A DNA stretch of 62,297 bases, taken from contig JAJPZH010000289.1 of the NCBI GenBank assembly GCA_021204515.1, positions 1 to 62,297 of the forward strand, read 5' to 3'. Each line of letters opens with the position of its first letter. Positions within the stretch are counted from its first letter, which is position 1. Of this stretch, positions 53,740 through 62,297 are shown in pieces. The position numbers were made by a program, and so were the translations under genes. The stretch is from Alistipes sp. (GTDB taxonomy: Bacteria; Bacteroidota; Bacteroidia; Bacteroidales; Rikenellaceae). Below the pieces are notes generated by a model. The model did no database searches and was not told the origin of the DNA. It saw nothing but the letters and a program-made list of their open reading frames with translations.

Positions 53740-55617
53740 TCATTCCATTTCGAGCAGAGCCTTCAGAATCCCCTCCTCGTCATAACCGCAGAGGGCGTAG
53801 AGCTGCGCAGGGGTTCCGTGTTCGACCCACTCGTCGCCGATACCCAGCGAACGTACCGAAACATCAAGCCCGCGTGCATTGAAAAACGCCGCGACGGCTT
53901 CCCCGACGCCTCCGCGCAGGGCGCCGTCCTCGACCGTCACCACACGGCGGAACTTCGCCCCCACTTCAAGAAGCAGCTCCTCGTCGAGGGGCTTGGCGAA
54001 GCGCAGGTCGTAATGGGCCGCGCTCACCCCCTCTTCGGCGGCGCGTGCGGCGGCGCGCGCAGCGGCGTTGCCGACCGTCCCGACGGTCACCAGAGCCACA
54101 TCCGCTCCGTCGCGGAGTTTGCGCCCCCTGCCCACGGGCAGGACCTCGAACCGCGCACCGTGCCACATCCGGCCTTCGCCGTTGCCGCGCGGATAACGGA
54201 TAATAAAGGGATGGCCGTACTGCAGGCCCGTATACATCATATTGCGCAGTTCCAGTTCGTCCATCGGCGCGGCGATCGCAAGTCCCGGCACGCTGCCGAA
54301 AGCCGCCATGTCGAAGACTCCGTGGTGCGTCACGCCGTCCTCGCCGACCAGCCCGCCCCGATCGAGACACATCACCACCGGAAGGTCCTGAATGGCGACG
54401 TCGTGGATCACATTGTCGTAAGCCCGCTGCATGAAGGTCGAATAGATATTGCAGAACGGCACCATGCCCGCGGCGGCGAGTCCGGCCGAAAAAGTCACGG
54501 CATGCCCCTCGGCGATGCCCACGTCGAAACAGCGTGAAGGCATGGCCTGCATCAGCAGATTCATCGAGCAGCCCGACGGCATGGCGGGCGTAACGCCCAC
54601 GACGCGGTCGTCGCGTTCGGCCAGTTCGACGAGCGTCTCGCCGAAAACGTCCTGATAGCGCGACGCCGAACCCGGCGACGAAATCCGTTCGCCCGTATCG
54701 GGATTGAACCGCCCCGGCGCATGCCAGACGGGCTGGTTGTGTTCGGCAGGCAGGTAGCCCTTGCCCTTTACGGTCATGACGTGCAGCAGTTTGGGGCCTT
54801 CTATGTCGCGCAGGGCGCGAAGCGTCCGCACCAACTCCTTGAGGTTGTGACCGTCCACGGGTCCGAAATAGCGGAAATTGAGACTTTCGAAAAAGTTGCT
54901 CTTGTTGAGCAGGCCCTGCTTGACGGCGTTGCCCGCCTTCTGGCAGAGACGCAGCAGGCGCGGCGTATGCGAAAGGATGCCCCACAAGCGTTGTTTGAAA
55001 CGGTTGTAGTGGACCGATGTCGAAATCTTGAGCAGGTAATTTTTCAGCGCTCCCGTGGCCTGATCTATAGCCATGTTATTGTCGTTCAGGATCACCAGCA
55101 GATTGGTGCGCTTGCTGGCCCCGGCGTTGTTCAGCCCTTCGAAAGCCAGCCCGCCGGTCATCGAACCGTCGCCGATAACGGCCACGACCTGATGTTTCTC
55201 GCCCCGCAGCTCGGCCGCTTTGGCCATGCCGAAAGCCGCGGAGATCGACACCGAGGCGTGTCCCCCTCCGAAAGCATCGTATTCGCTCTCGGACATGTGC
55301 GGGAAGCCGCTGATGCCCCCCAGCCGGCGCTTGGTTTTGAACGCTTCGCGGCGGCCCGTAATGATCTTGTGCGCATAGGTCTGGTGCCCGACGTCCCACA
55401 CGATCTTATCGGCGGGCGTGTCGAAGACATAATGCAGGGCGGCAGCCAGCTCCACGGCCCCCAGACTCGACGCGAGGTGTCCGGGATTTACCGAACATTC
55501 GTCGATGATATAGCGTCGCAGTTCGTCGCAGTAAGCGCGCAACTCCTCGGCAGAGAGCCTTTTGAGGTCCTCCGGCGAATCGATATATTGAAGTAATCTG
55601 TATTCTTCCGGCGTCAT
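53740..55617 (-). CDS. dxs: 1-deoxy-D-xylulose-5-phosphate synthase
   Basis: 625 residues from ATG 55617. It condenses pyruvate and glyceraldehyde-3-phosphate, the first step of the MEP isoprenoid pathway, and feeds thiamine and pyridoxal synthesis. Diagnostic segments: [30 protein letters not shown], thiamine motif [18 protein letters not shown] ending LNDNNMAI, and the second-domain [19 protein letters not shown] with [27 protein letters not shown] replaces the commoner FGTGHSSTSIS. Full length. A -7 box lies directly before the start. Confidence 0.97.
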   Translation of the reverse strand: MTPEEYRLLQYIDSPEDLKRLSAEELRAYCDELRRYIIDECSVNPGHLASSLGAVELAAALHYVFDTPADKIVWDVGHQTYAHKIITGRREAFKTKRRLGGISGFPHMSESEYDAFGGGHASVSISAAFGMAKAAELRGEKHQVVAVIGDGSMTGGLAFEGLNNAGASKRTNLLVILNDNNMAIDQATGALKNYLLKISTSVHYNRFKQRLWGILSHTPRLLRLCQKAGNAVKQGLLNKSNFFESLNFRYFGPVDGHNLKELVRTLRALRDIEGPKLLHVMTVKGKGYLPAEHNQPVWHAPGRFNPDTGERISSPGSASRYQDVFGETLVELAERDDRVVGVTPAMPSGCSMNLLMQAMPSRCFDVGIAEGHAVTFSAGLAAAGMVPFCNIYSTFMQRAYDNVIHDVAIQDLPVVMCLDRGGLVGEDGVTHHGVFDMAAFGSVPGLAIAAPMDELELRNMMYTGLQYGHPFIIRYPRGNGEGRMWHGARFEVLPVGRGRKLRDGADVALVTVGTVGNAAARAAARAAEEGVSAAHYDLRFAKPLDEELLLEVGAKFRRVVTVEDGALRGGVGEAVAAFFNARGLDVSVRSLGIGDEWVEHGTPAQLYALCGYDEEGILKALLEME

Positions 55618-55624
55618 AACGGTA

Positions 55625-55632
55625 CAAAGATA
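55625..55632 (-). promoter_or_regulatory. Predicted dxs promoter, -7 box TATCTTTG
   Basis: Full TAnnTTTG match on the minus strand, 7 bp before the dxs start codon, which would give a transcript with almost no leader. Confidence 0.7.
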
Positions 55633-55767
55633 GTGCAAGGCGGGCACAAAAGCAAGCCTGCCCGCATTTTGCCGGGATGCCATGCCGAATTATTCGGGCA
55701 CAGCCCGGGCAGGCTCCAATTTTCTGTAAAGATAGCCGCCGATGCCGGGTTTTTTCGAAAAAATTCC

Positions 55768-55775
55768 TATCTTCG
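55768..55775 (+). promoter_or_regulatory. Predicted pyrH promoter, -7 box TATCTTCG
   Basis: One mismatch to TAnnTTTG, 23 bp before the pyrH start codon. Confidence 0.5.
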
Positions 55776-55798
55776 CGTTACGGTAAATCCATTGCAAC

Positions 55799-56512
55799 AT
55801 GAAATACAAGAGAATACTCCTGAAACTGAGCGGCGAATCGCTGCAAGGGTCGCAGAAATACGGACTTTCGCCCGAAGTACTCCAATCCTACGCCGAACAG
55901 ATCAAGGCGGTCGCCGAGACCGGCGTCCAGATCGGCATTGTCATCGGCGGCGGCAATATTTTCCGCGGACTCACCGGCGCCAAGAAGGGCTTCGACCGCG
56001 TGAAGGGCGACCAGATGGGCATGCTGGCCACGATCATCAACTCGCTGGCGCTGCAGTCGGCGCTGGAGGACAACGGCGTGAAGGCCAAGGTCCTGACTTC
56101 GATCCGCATGGAGCCTATCGGCGAATACTATTCCAAGGCCCGCGCCATCGAGTACCTCGAAGCGGGGTATGTGGTGATTATCGGCGGCGGCACGTCGAAT
56201 CCCTACTTCACGACCGACTCGGCGTCGGCGCTGCGCGGCATCGAGATCGAAGCCGACGTGATGCTCAAAGGCACCCGCGTAGACGGCGTATACACGGCCG
56301 ACCCCGAAAAGGACCCGACGGCCGTGAAGTTCGACCGGATCACGTTCGAGGAGGTGCTCGACCGCCGGCTGAAAGTCATGGACCTCACGGCGTTCACCCT
56401 CTGCCGCGAAAACGGACTCGGCATCATCGTCTTCGACATGGACACGCCGGGCAATCTGGGCAAAGTACTTGCAGGCGAACAGATCGGAACGCTCGTAACA
56501 GGGCTTTCATAG
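55799..56512 (+). CDS. pyrH: UMP kinase
   Basis: 237 residues, hexameric bacterial-type UMP kinase of the amino-acid-kinase fold. It opens YKRILLKLSGESLQG, then IGIVIGGGNIFRG, DQMGMLATIINSLALQ, and the nucleotide site GGGTSNPYFTTDSASALR with VDGVYTADPEKDP. It makes UDP for nucleic acid and envelope precursors. It heads a same-strand run with a TlpA-like protein and frr. Confidence 0.97.
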   Translation: MKYKRILLKLSGESLQGSQKYGLSPEVLQSYAEQIKAVAETGVQIGIVIGGGNIFRGLTGAKKGFDRVKGDQMGMLATIINSLALQSALEDNGVKAKVLTSIRMEPIGEYYSKARAIEYLEAGYVVIIGGGTSNPYFTTDSASALRGIEIEADVMLKGTRVDGVYTADPEKDPTAVKFDRITFEEVLDRRLKVMDLTAFTLCRENGLGIIVFDMDTPGNLGKVLAGEQIGTLVTGLS

Positions 56513-56579
56513 GGGCTTCCGGCCGGCACTCCGGACTCCGCACGACAAAGTGTCCGACAAACCAAAACAACGAAAAAAC

Positions 56580-57146
56580 ATGGCGACAAAAAAGAGCAAC
56601 AGACAATTATGGATCATGGTGGCGCTGATCGCGGCGATCATAGCCGCCATCCTGCTGCTGCCTTCGTGCGGCGGCAACCGCAGCAAAAAGGCCGGCGACG
56701 TCGAATCGACAACGCTCGTAAAGGCCGGCGACAAAGCGCCCGACTTCACGGTCGATATGTTCGGCGGCGGCAAAACCGACCTCGCCGGGCTGAAAGGCAA
56801 AGTCGTCCTGCTGAATTTCTGGGCCACATGGTGCCCGCCCTGCCGGCAGGAACTGGCGCGCGTCCAAAACGACGTGATCGACCGTTTCGCAGGCCGTGAC
56901 TTCGTATTCCTGCCCATCTCGCGCGGCGAGACGCACGAGGCCGTGGCGGCGTTCCGCGAAAAGACCGGCTACACTTTTCCGATGGGTCTCGACCCCTCGC
57001 AAACCGTCTACGACCGTTATGCTTCGAACTATATTCCGCGTAATTTCCTTATCGACCGCAACGGCAAAGTCGTTTTGGCATCGGTAGGCTACGACCCCGA
57101 AGAGTTCGACGAAATGATCAGCACCATCGAAAAAACACTCGAATAA
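56580..57146 (+). CDS. TlpA/ResA-like thiol-disulfide oxidoreductase
   Basis: 188 residues from ATG 56580, after an A-rich leader; an upstream GTG is possible. One N-terminal TM helix (WIMVALIAAIIAAILLLPSC) contains a possible lipobox. The redox motif WCPPC lies in LLNFWATWCPPCRQEL, followed by the cis-Pro segment NYIPRNFLIDRNGKV. It acts in the periplasm, usually to reduce or isomerise disulfides. It sits between pyrH and frr, 2 bp before frr, an unusual place. Confidence 0.92.
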   Translation: MATKKSNRQLWIMVALIAAIIAAILLLPSCGGNRSKKAGDVESTTLVKAGDKAPDFTVDMFGGGKTDLAGLKGKVVLLNFWATWCPPCRQELARVQNDVIDRFAGRDFVFLPISRGETHEAVAAFREKTGYTFPMGLDPSQTVYDRYASNYIPRNFLIDRNGKVVLASVGYDPEEFDEMISTIEKTLE

Positions 57147-57148
57147 TT

Positions 57149-57706
57149 ATGGATACCAAAACGATTCTCAACGAAGCCTCCGGCCGTATGCAGAAGGCTA
57201 TCGACCACCTCGAAGAGGAACTTCTGAACGTGCGCGCGGGCAAAGCCTCGCCCAACGCCCTGAACGGCATCATGGTAGATTATTTCGGCTCGCAGGTGCC
57301 CATATCGGGCGCAGCCAGCGTCACGGTCCCCGACGCCAAGACCATCCTGATCCAGCCTTGGGACAAGAACATGCTCCGCCCGCTGGAAAAAGCCATCATC
57401 GACTCGAACATCGGCCTGACGCCCTCGAACAACGGCGAACAGATCCGCCTGACGATTCCGCCCCTGACCGAAGAGCGCCGCAAGGAGCTGGTGAAACAGG
57501 TGCGCGGCGAAGCCGAAACGGCCCGCATCAGTCTGCGCAACGCCCGCCGCGACGCCGTCGAAGCGTTCAAGAAAGCCCAGAAGGAAGGCATGCCCGAAGA
57601 CGAATCGAAGGACGGCGAAACCCAGTCGCAGAAGCTGCTGGAGAAATTCTCCAAACTGCTCGACGAAGCGCTCCAGAAAAAAGAAAAGGAGATCATGACC
57701 GTCTGA
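57149..57706 (+). CDS. frr: Ribosome recycling factor
   Basis: 185 residues, full length. LNVRAGKASPNALNGIMVDYFGS, shortened here to RAGKASPNALNGIMVDYFG, plus IQPWDKNMLRPLEKAI, NNGEQIRLTIPPLTEERRKE, and NARRDAVEAFKKAQK match the family throughout. With EF-G it splits ribosomes after termination. Ends before a strong terminator. Confidence 0.97.
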   Translation: MDTKTILNEASGRMQKAIDHLEEELLNVRAGKASPNALNGIMVDYFGSQVPISGAASVTVPDAKTILIQPWDKNMLRPLEKAIIDSNIGLTPSNNGEQIRLTIPPLTEERRKELVKQVRGEAETARISLRNARRDAVEAFKKAQKEGMPEDESKDGETQSQKLLEKFSKLLDEALQKKEKEIMTV

Positions 57707-57730
57707 GAACGATCTTTCTCGGCAACGGAA

Positions 57731-57758
57731 AACGGCCCGCAGCTGCGGGCCGTTTTTT
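57731..57758 (+). terminator. Rho-independent terminator after frr
   Basis: A perfect 24-bp palindrome (57731-57754, AACGGCCCGCAG half) followed by T residues to 57758, 25 bp after the stop codon. Confidence 0.92.
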
Positions 57759-57889
57759 AATTCCCGCACCCCTTCCTCCGCCACCTGGCACAGTTCCGGT
57801 AAACCGCCGCATGCCGTTTCCGGAGGGGAGGGGTAAAATATAGCCGTCTGTTCCCAAACGGCCATATGCCGTAAAGCAGAATAAATCAC

Positions 57890-58801
57890 CTACTCCGCAC
57901 TGCGGACGATATAGGAGAATTTGTACGAACTGCGCCAGAAGTTATTGTAGAAGTTACTTCCCGGCGTATCGCCCGAAGCGTCCGACAACGCGAAATTGAA
58001 GAACACATTGCCCGAAGAATCCCGGCTGAAAGTCATCGTCGAGGTGATATTGTTCTTGGTGATTTTCATCTCATCGGTCGAAAGATCGAGCACCCAATCC
58101 GCTTCTCCGGCGGGGATAAGGTGGCGCAGACGGGGATCCATATCCATCGGATCGTCCTCGGTATATTCGCCCGGATAGACACCCTTGAACGAGCCGTACT
58201 TTCCGTCGGGACCGGCGTCATTGACGATTTTGCCCGTAAACTTCCCGTCGGTCATCTCCTCGTTCATCGTGATCGTGATGAGATTGTCAAACTCCGGCGA
58301 AGCGAAAGTCCCGAACTCCGATCCGCCCATCGAAGTATCCCATTTACCGGTACCGTTGCCGCTGATATTCTGATCGACATAGATTTTTATGTCGTTAATA
58401 GCCCACGTACCGACATAGAAGGGATCGTAGGGTTTGAGGACAATGGTCCAAAGCACCTGTTTCCCGGTCTGGGAACGCACGATGATACGCGCCTTGCGAT
58501 CCGGATTCCGGAAGTCCAGCGTACCGCCTTCCGCCACGTCCGCCGACGCATAGGCCGAAAGAGCCAGCGCCTCGACCTCGACGGCCGACCACGGGTAATC
58601 GGGCTGCTCGAAGATATAGAGGGTTACGGTGCCCTGATTGTCGTCCACACGTTCGATAAGGGCTTTCCCCTGCTGTCCGGCCAGTTTGATGTCGAGGATC
58701 GAGCACTCGTTGCTCGGCTCCTTCTCGTCGATCTCCTTCGTGCAGGAAATTACAGCCATGCACGCAAAAAGGAACAATACGATATATTTCAGATTCTTCA
58801 T
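57890..58801 (-). CDS. SusE/F-position surface lipoprotein, DUF5018-like N-terminus
   Basis: 303 residues; lipobox Cys20 (MAVISC). Residues about 35-125 form an Ig-like domain (ILDIKLAGQQGKALIE, ending VLWTIVLKP), like DUF5018 modules of PUL lipoproteins. The C-terminal half is beta-rich (YVGTWAINDIKIYVDQNIS, WVLDLSTDEMKITKNN). It lies 4 bp after SusD on the same strand and is probably the surface binding partner of this third SusCD pair. No catalytic motif seen. Confidence 0.75.
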   Translation of the reverse strand: MKNLKYIVLFLFACMAVISCTKEIDEKEPSNECSILDIKLAGQQGKALIERVDDNQGTVTLYIFEQPDYPWSAVEVEALALSAYASADVAEGGTLDFRNPDRKARIIVRSQTGKQVLWTIVLKPYDPFYVGTWAINDIKIYVDQNISGNGTGKWDTSMGGSEFGTFASPEFDNLITITMNEEMTDGKFTGKIVNDAGPDGKYGSFKGVYPGEYTEDDPMDMDPRLRHLIPAGEADWVLDLSTDEMKITKNNITSTMTFSRDSSGNVFFNFALSDASGDTPGSNFYNNFWRSSYKFSYIVRSAE

Positions 58802-58805
58802 AACG

Positions 58806-60290
58806 CTACAAATTGGGATTCAAATCGATTTCACGCTGCGGAATGGGGTAATAGGCGGCTTCGGCCTCGCTGAGTCCGGCAGCCTTGATGTCGGTGGTCG
58901 TGACCGACGCCGTGCGGCGCAGGTCATACAGACGGTTGCCCTCGAATGCCAGCTCGAGCGCACGCTCCTTAATCACGGCTTCGCGGAATTTGTCCACGGC
59001 CATTCCCGCCGGAAGCGGCGTAACGCCGGCCCGCTGGCGAATATGATTGACATAGGGCAGCCCCTCCTCGGGACCTGCGGCTTCGGCATAGACCAGCGCG
59101 ATGTCCGAAAAACGGATCAGGTAAGGCCGGGCGCTCGTTCGTTCCCCGATAAAATCAGGATCGACATACTTGCTCGAAAAGTACCCCTTCACCTGATTAG
59201 GCACGATCGGCACGCCCGAAGCATCGTAAATATCCCGGTGAATCAGTTCCGTCCGGCGCTTGTCCGTCGTGCTGAACTGCGTCTCCACGAACTCGTCGTT
59301 GCAGAGGAAAACACCCCAGCCGTTGCCGTTGGCCTTCTGCAAATCGCCGTTGCCGTAACGGATGTAGAAGGGCACCGAATTATTCGACGGCAGGAAAAGC
59401 AGCGGCAGTTTGGAATAGTTTCCCTCCTGCGTACCGCTGCGGTCGATCGGCATGATAAAGATATGCTCCGGTCCGGTCGGTTTGTTTACGTCGTAGATAT
59501 CGCGCAGATTATCGTCGAAGTCATAAATGCCCGTGTAATCGCGGACGACTTTTCCCGCCCAGTAGGCTGCGCTGTCGTACATGATCTGCGGATCGCGGCG
59601 CATCTCGGTATACCGGGAGACATTATGCTCCTTCGACGAGGCGATGTTCAGGTAGGCTTTCGCCATAAGGGACTGTGCCGCCGCCTTATCGGCACGTCCG
59701 AAGACCTTGTTGATCTCCAGCAATTCGTCCGCTTGGGTCAGGTCGCCCAAAATGAGGTCGTAAAGCTGATCGAGACCGGTAGCCATCGGAGGGGTGGTCT
59801 GCGACAGTTCGGCCACCATCCGGGTCTGCACCGGCACCAGACCGAACGTACGCACGAGATTGAAATAGTTCCATGCCCGCAAAAAATAGGCTTCGCCGAG
59901 AATCCGGCGGCGGGCCGTTTCGCTCAGGGCCGTACTGTTGCGGATATGGTCGATGACGGTATTGGCGCGGTTGATGGCGATATAGCAGTATTTGAAATAG
60001 TATTTCAACTGCTCGGTCTCGCGGCCCGCGATCCAGTTTTCAAGCTGATAAACATCGCCCGCCTCATCGCTCTTCGGCGACATCGTTTCGGTCGGAATAT
60101 CGCCGATATAGAAGATGCCGCGCGAATATTCGAGGAAAGTCAGGGCATTGTAGGCATACAGCAGTCCCGATTCGGCATCCGTCTCGTTCTTGTAAAAATT
60201 GTCGTCGGAATAGAATCCGTACGGTTCCTCCTGCAGATCGCAGGCCGTAAACAGCCCGCAGAGGGTAATGATATAAAGTAAGTTTTTCAT
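58806..60290 (-). CDS. SusD/RagB-type surface lipoprotein
   Basis: 494 residues; lipobox Cys17 (GLFTAC). FYKNETDAESGLLYAYNAL, the RILGEAYFLRAWNYFNLVRT helix and the C-terminal ELAFEGNRLYDLRR motif are typical of the family. It lies 10 bp after SusC on the same strand. No enzyme gene of this locus lies in the window on this side, so its substrate cannot be predicted. Confidence 0.95.
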   Translation of the reverse strand: MKNLLYIITLCGLFTACDLQEEPYGFYSDDNFYKNETDAESGLLYAYNALTFLEYSRGIFYIGDIPTETMSPKSDEAGDVYQLENWIAGRETEQLKYYFKYCYIAINRANTVIDHIRNSTALSETARRRILGEAYFLRAWNYFNLVRTFGLVPVQTRMVAELSQTTPPMATGLDQLYDLILGDLTQADELLEINKVFGRADKAAAQSLMAKAYLNIASSKEHNVSRYTEMRRDPQIMYDSAAYWAGKVVRDYTGIYDFDDNLRDIYDVNKPTGPEHIFIMPIDRSGTQEGNYSKLPLLFLPSNNSVPFYIRYGNGDLQKANGNGWGVFLCNDEFVETQFSTTDKRRTELIHRDIYDASGVPIVPNQVKGYFSSKYVDPDFIGERTSARPYLIRFSDIALVYAEAAGPEEGLPYVNHIRQRAGVTPLPAGMAVDKFREAVIKERALELAFEGNRLYDLRRTASVTTTDIKAAGLSEAEAAYYPIPQREIDLNPNL

Positions 60291-60300
60291 AGTCGTCAGC

Positions 60301-62297
60301 TTAGAATTTCAGGTCCAGACCTATGGTATATTTCCGCAGACGGGGATAACCGCCCCAATAGATGCCGTCTACGCCCACTTCGGGATCGTAACCGTCGAAG
60401 CCGGTAAAGGTATAGGCATTTTCGATATTGGCGAAGAGACGCACGCTGCGGATAAAAGCCCTGCGGACGGGGATCGTATAGCCGATATTGATATTCTGCA
60501 GACGGACGAACGATCCGTCATGGACAAAGTAATCCGAAAAGAGATAGCTTCGCGTCGAATTCAGGCGGGGATACCTGTTCGTCGGGTTGTCGGGCGTCCA
60601 GCGCTTGGTCTTCACACGCGGATCATAGGTGTAGCCGTTGTAAATGACGTCGTTGCCGAATACACCGTTGAGGAATACCGACACGTCGAGGTTCTTGTAA
60701 CGGAACGCAAGGTTGAGACTCGCCGTGAAATCGGGATTCGGATCGCCGATGATACAGCGGTCCCTGTCGTCGATCGCATAGTCGCCGTTCAGATCGACAT
60801 ATTTGAATTCACCGGGCAGGTCCTTGCCGTCGGAACTCATGAAGCCGGGGTCTTCGCCCTGCTGAATAATACCCTCCACGCGATAACCGTAGAAAACATA
60901 CATCGGCTGGCCGATGGCGTAAATGCTCGGATTGGCATTGAACATCGACAGCGACTGGCCGCAGACTTCATACTGCATCCCTGTCAGATAGTCGGTGCTC
61001 AGTCCGCTCGACACGGCGTTACCCAGATCGGTCACCTTGTTACGGTTGCGCGAGAAGATGAATGTCGCGGAGAAAGAGGTGTTCTTGCGGCTGACGATAT
61101 CGCCGTCGAGCGTAAACTCGAAACCGCGGTTGCGGATATTGCCGTCATTGACCCACATCTTGTCGTAACCGCTCGACAGCGGCAGGTATTTTTCCCGCAG
61201 CAGATCGGTGGTATACTTGTCGTAATAATCCACGGTCAGACGCAGGCGGCGTTTGAAGAAGGCCAAGTCGGCGCCTATATTCCACTGTCGGGTCGATTCC
61301 CATTTCAGGTCGGGGTTGGCGATGCCGCCCCAGAGAATGTAGCGGTCGTTGGCGCCTTCGCGTCCGGCTTCGTACCCCGGACCGATCGCGGTCTGCCATT
61401 TATCGGCGAACCAGTATTTTTCGGTCCCGTAGCGATTGAGCGTCTGATAGGGCGAAATACCCTGATTGCCCGACAGGCCCCAGCTGGCGCGCACCTTGAA
61501 CTCGTCGAAAACGCCGAGCTTCTGCATCCACGGTTCGTTGTGGAGTTTCCAGCTTACGGCGCCCGAAGGGAAGTAGCCCCATTTATTGTTCCTGCCGAAT
61601 TTCGAGGAGCCGTCGGCGCGCATGGTAAACGTGAAAAGGTATTTATCGTCGAGGGCGTAATTCAGACGGCCGTAGAACGAAAGCAGTTTGCTGTTCTGAT
61701 ACGTATTGTCGATAACGTTCTTCTGAGGATTTCCCGCACCCATATTTTCATTGCCGAGCGCGTCGTTTACGAAATCGTAAGCCGTGGTGCTGAGCGTACG
61801 CCCCATATTATAGTCGAACGAATGGCCGGCCATGACCGTCAGGTTATGGCGGTCGGCGAACATGCGCTGGAAAGTGACGTAAGTCTCGCTCAGTACGTCC
61901 TGCGAGAGGGTGTTGTTCATCTGCGCGATACCGTTCATGTCGTGCGCCTCCTGCGACGTGTTCGACGCGTTGTAGACATCCTGCACCGTGGTCGAATAAT
62001 TGTAATTGAGCTGCGTGCGGATTTTCAGCCCTTCGACGATCTCCCATTCGGCGGCCAGCGACGAGATGAGGTCGCGCCCCACCGTTTCGTTTTTGACGTT
62101 GTCCGTAATGACGAGCGGATGGCCGAAGTCCGTTTCGGAGGCGACGAAATAATTGCCGTCCTTATCGTAAACGGGCCACAACGGGTTACGGCCGTATTCG
62201 AGCGAATTATTGACGTGCCGTTTGTGGATCGAAAAGATGTTCGAGGTCTGAAGCGTAAAGTTTTTAGCCAGTTTGTACGAACCGTTGAGCGTCACGT
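60301..62297 (-). CDS. SusC-type TonB-dependent receptor, 5' part beyond right edge
   Basis: The frame runs off the right edge; the 664 visible residues are barrel. Markers include LFTFTMRADGSSKFG, NKWGYFPSGAVSWKLHNE, WGLSGNQGISPYQTLNRYG, RLNSTRSYLFSDYFVHDGSF and the terminal strand ending YTIGLDLKF. The plug, any STN domain and the signal peptide are outside the window. Partner of the SusD at 58.8 kb. Confidence 0.95.
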   Translation of the reverse strand, partial: VTLNGSYKLAKNFTLQTSNIFSIHKRHVNNSLEYGRNPLWPVYDKDGNYFVASETDFGHPLVITDNVKNETVGRDLISSLAAEWEIVEGLKIRTQLNYNYSTTVQDVYNASNTSQEAHDMNGIAQMNNTLSQDVLSETYVTFQRMFADRHNLTVMAGHSFDYNMGRTLSTTAYDFVNDALGNENMGAGNPQKNVIDNTYQNSKLLSFYGRLNYALDDKYLFTFTMRADGSSKFGRNNKWGYFPSGAVSWKLHNEPWMQKLGVFDEFKVRASWGLSGNQGISPYQTLNRYGTEKYWFADKWQTAIGPGYEAGREGANDRYILWGGIANPDLKWESTRQWNIGADLAFFKRRLRLTVDYYDKYTTDLLREKYLPLSSGYDKMWVNDGNIRNRGFEFTLDGDIVSRKNTSFSATFIFSRNRNKVTDLGNAVSSGLSTDYLTGMQYEVCGQSLSMFNANPSIYAIGQPMYVFYGYRVEGIIQQGEDPGFMSSDGKDLPGEFKYVDLNGDYAIDDRDRCIIGDPNPDFTASLNLAFRYKNLDVSVFLNGVFGNDVIYNGYTYDPRVKTKRWTPDNPTNRYPRLNSTRSYLFSDYFVHDGSFVRLQNINIGYTIPVRRAFIRSVRLFANIENAYTFTGFDGYDPEVGVDGIYWGGYPRLRKYTIGLDLKF

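Noticed and set aside
1..62297. Search for insertion sequences, prophage, integrases, CRISPR arrays and rRNA
   Set aside because: No transposase, integrase or phage-like product and no spaced repeat array is seen. The only structural RNA found is tRNA-Gly, and it has no integrated element beside it.

Overview
This window looks like chromosomal DNA from a GC-rich gut Bacteroidales, most likely Alistipes or another Rikenellaceae. The evidence is several SusC/SusD pairs, TonB receptors with lipoprotein partners, FecR-type anti-sigma/ECF sigma signalling, A-rich leaders instead of Shine-Dalgarno sites, and many -7 boxes of the Bacteroidetes type TAnnTTTG. I see no phage genes, insertion sequences, CRISPR array or rRNA. 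There is one tRNA gene.

Layout. (1) 1-15.7 kb is a polysaccharide utilisation region: a SusE-position surface lipoprotein (cut by the left edge), a GH43-like enzyme, a GH51 arabinofuranosidase, four Ser-type S1 sulfatases, one cytoplasmic and one secreted aldose 1-epimerase, a GntR regulator and a PfkB sugar kinase. Two copies of one inverted operator tie the epimerase/regulator pair and the second sulfatase operon together. The probable substrate is a sulfated, arabinose-containing glycan. (2) 15.7-16.6 kb holds DUF2023 and flavodoxin. (3) 16.8-26.9 kb holds a TonB receptor, small lipoprotein, DUF6850 barrel, DUF4876 lipoprotein, ABC exporter pair and DUF4857 protein, then a PepSY-type membrane protein and an OB-fold lipoprotein on the other strand. 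The latter pair and the flavodoxin operon share a 23-bp promoter element at identical spacing. (4) 27-30.2 kb holds a copper ATPase with a CopZ-like tail and an AraC-type regulator with a metal-binding N-terminus. (5) 30.4-40.3 kb holds an ECF sigma/FecR/STN-SusC/SusD system with a BACON/FISUMP lipoprotein and a glycerophosphodiesterase. (6) 40.7-47.1 kb is an RND tripartite efflux operon divergent from an AraC regulator. (7) 47.2-57.7 kb is mostly housekeeping: tRNA-Gly, an alpha-oxoamine synthase, a dicarboxylate symporter, a radical SAM protein, YaaA, a lipocalin, dxs, pyrH, a TlpA-like thioredoxin and frr. (8) 57.9 kb to the right edge is a third SusCD locus, cut by the edge.

Most notable points. 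The GH43-like protein carries its conserved blocks in circularly permuted order yet keeps all three catalytic acids. Two TonB receptors are each broken at a G8/C8 homopolymer and each would be restored by exactly one extra base, which fits slipped-strand phase variation or a shared sequencing under-call. A sulfatase gene contains a perfect 147-bp in-frame tandem duplication of active-site sequence. Several frame anomalies together mean that read-level confirmation decides between biology and assembly error.
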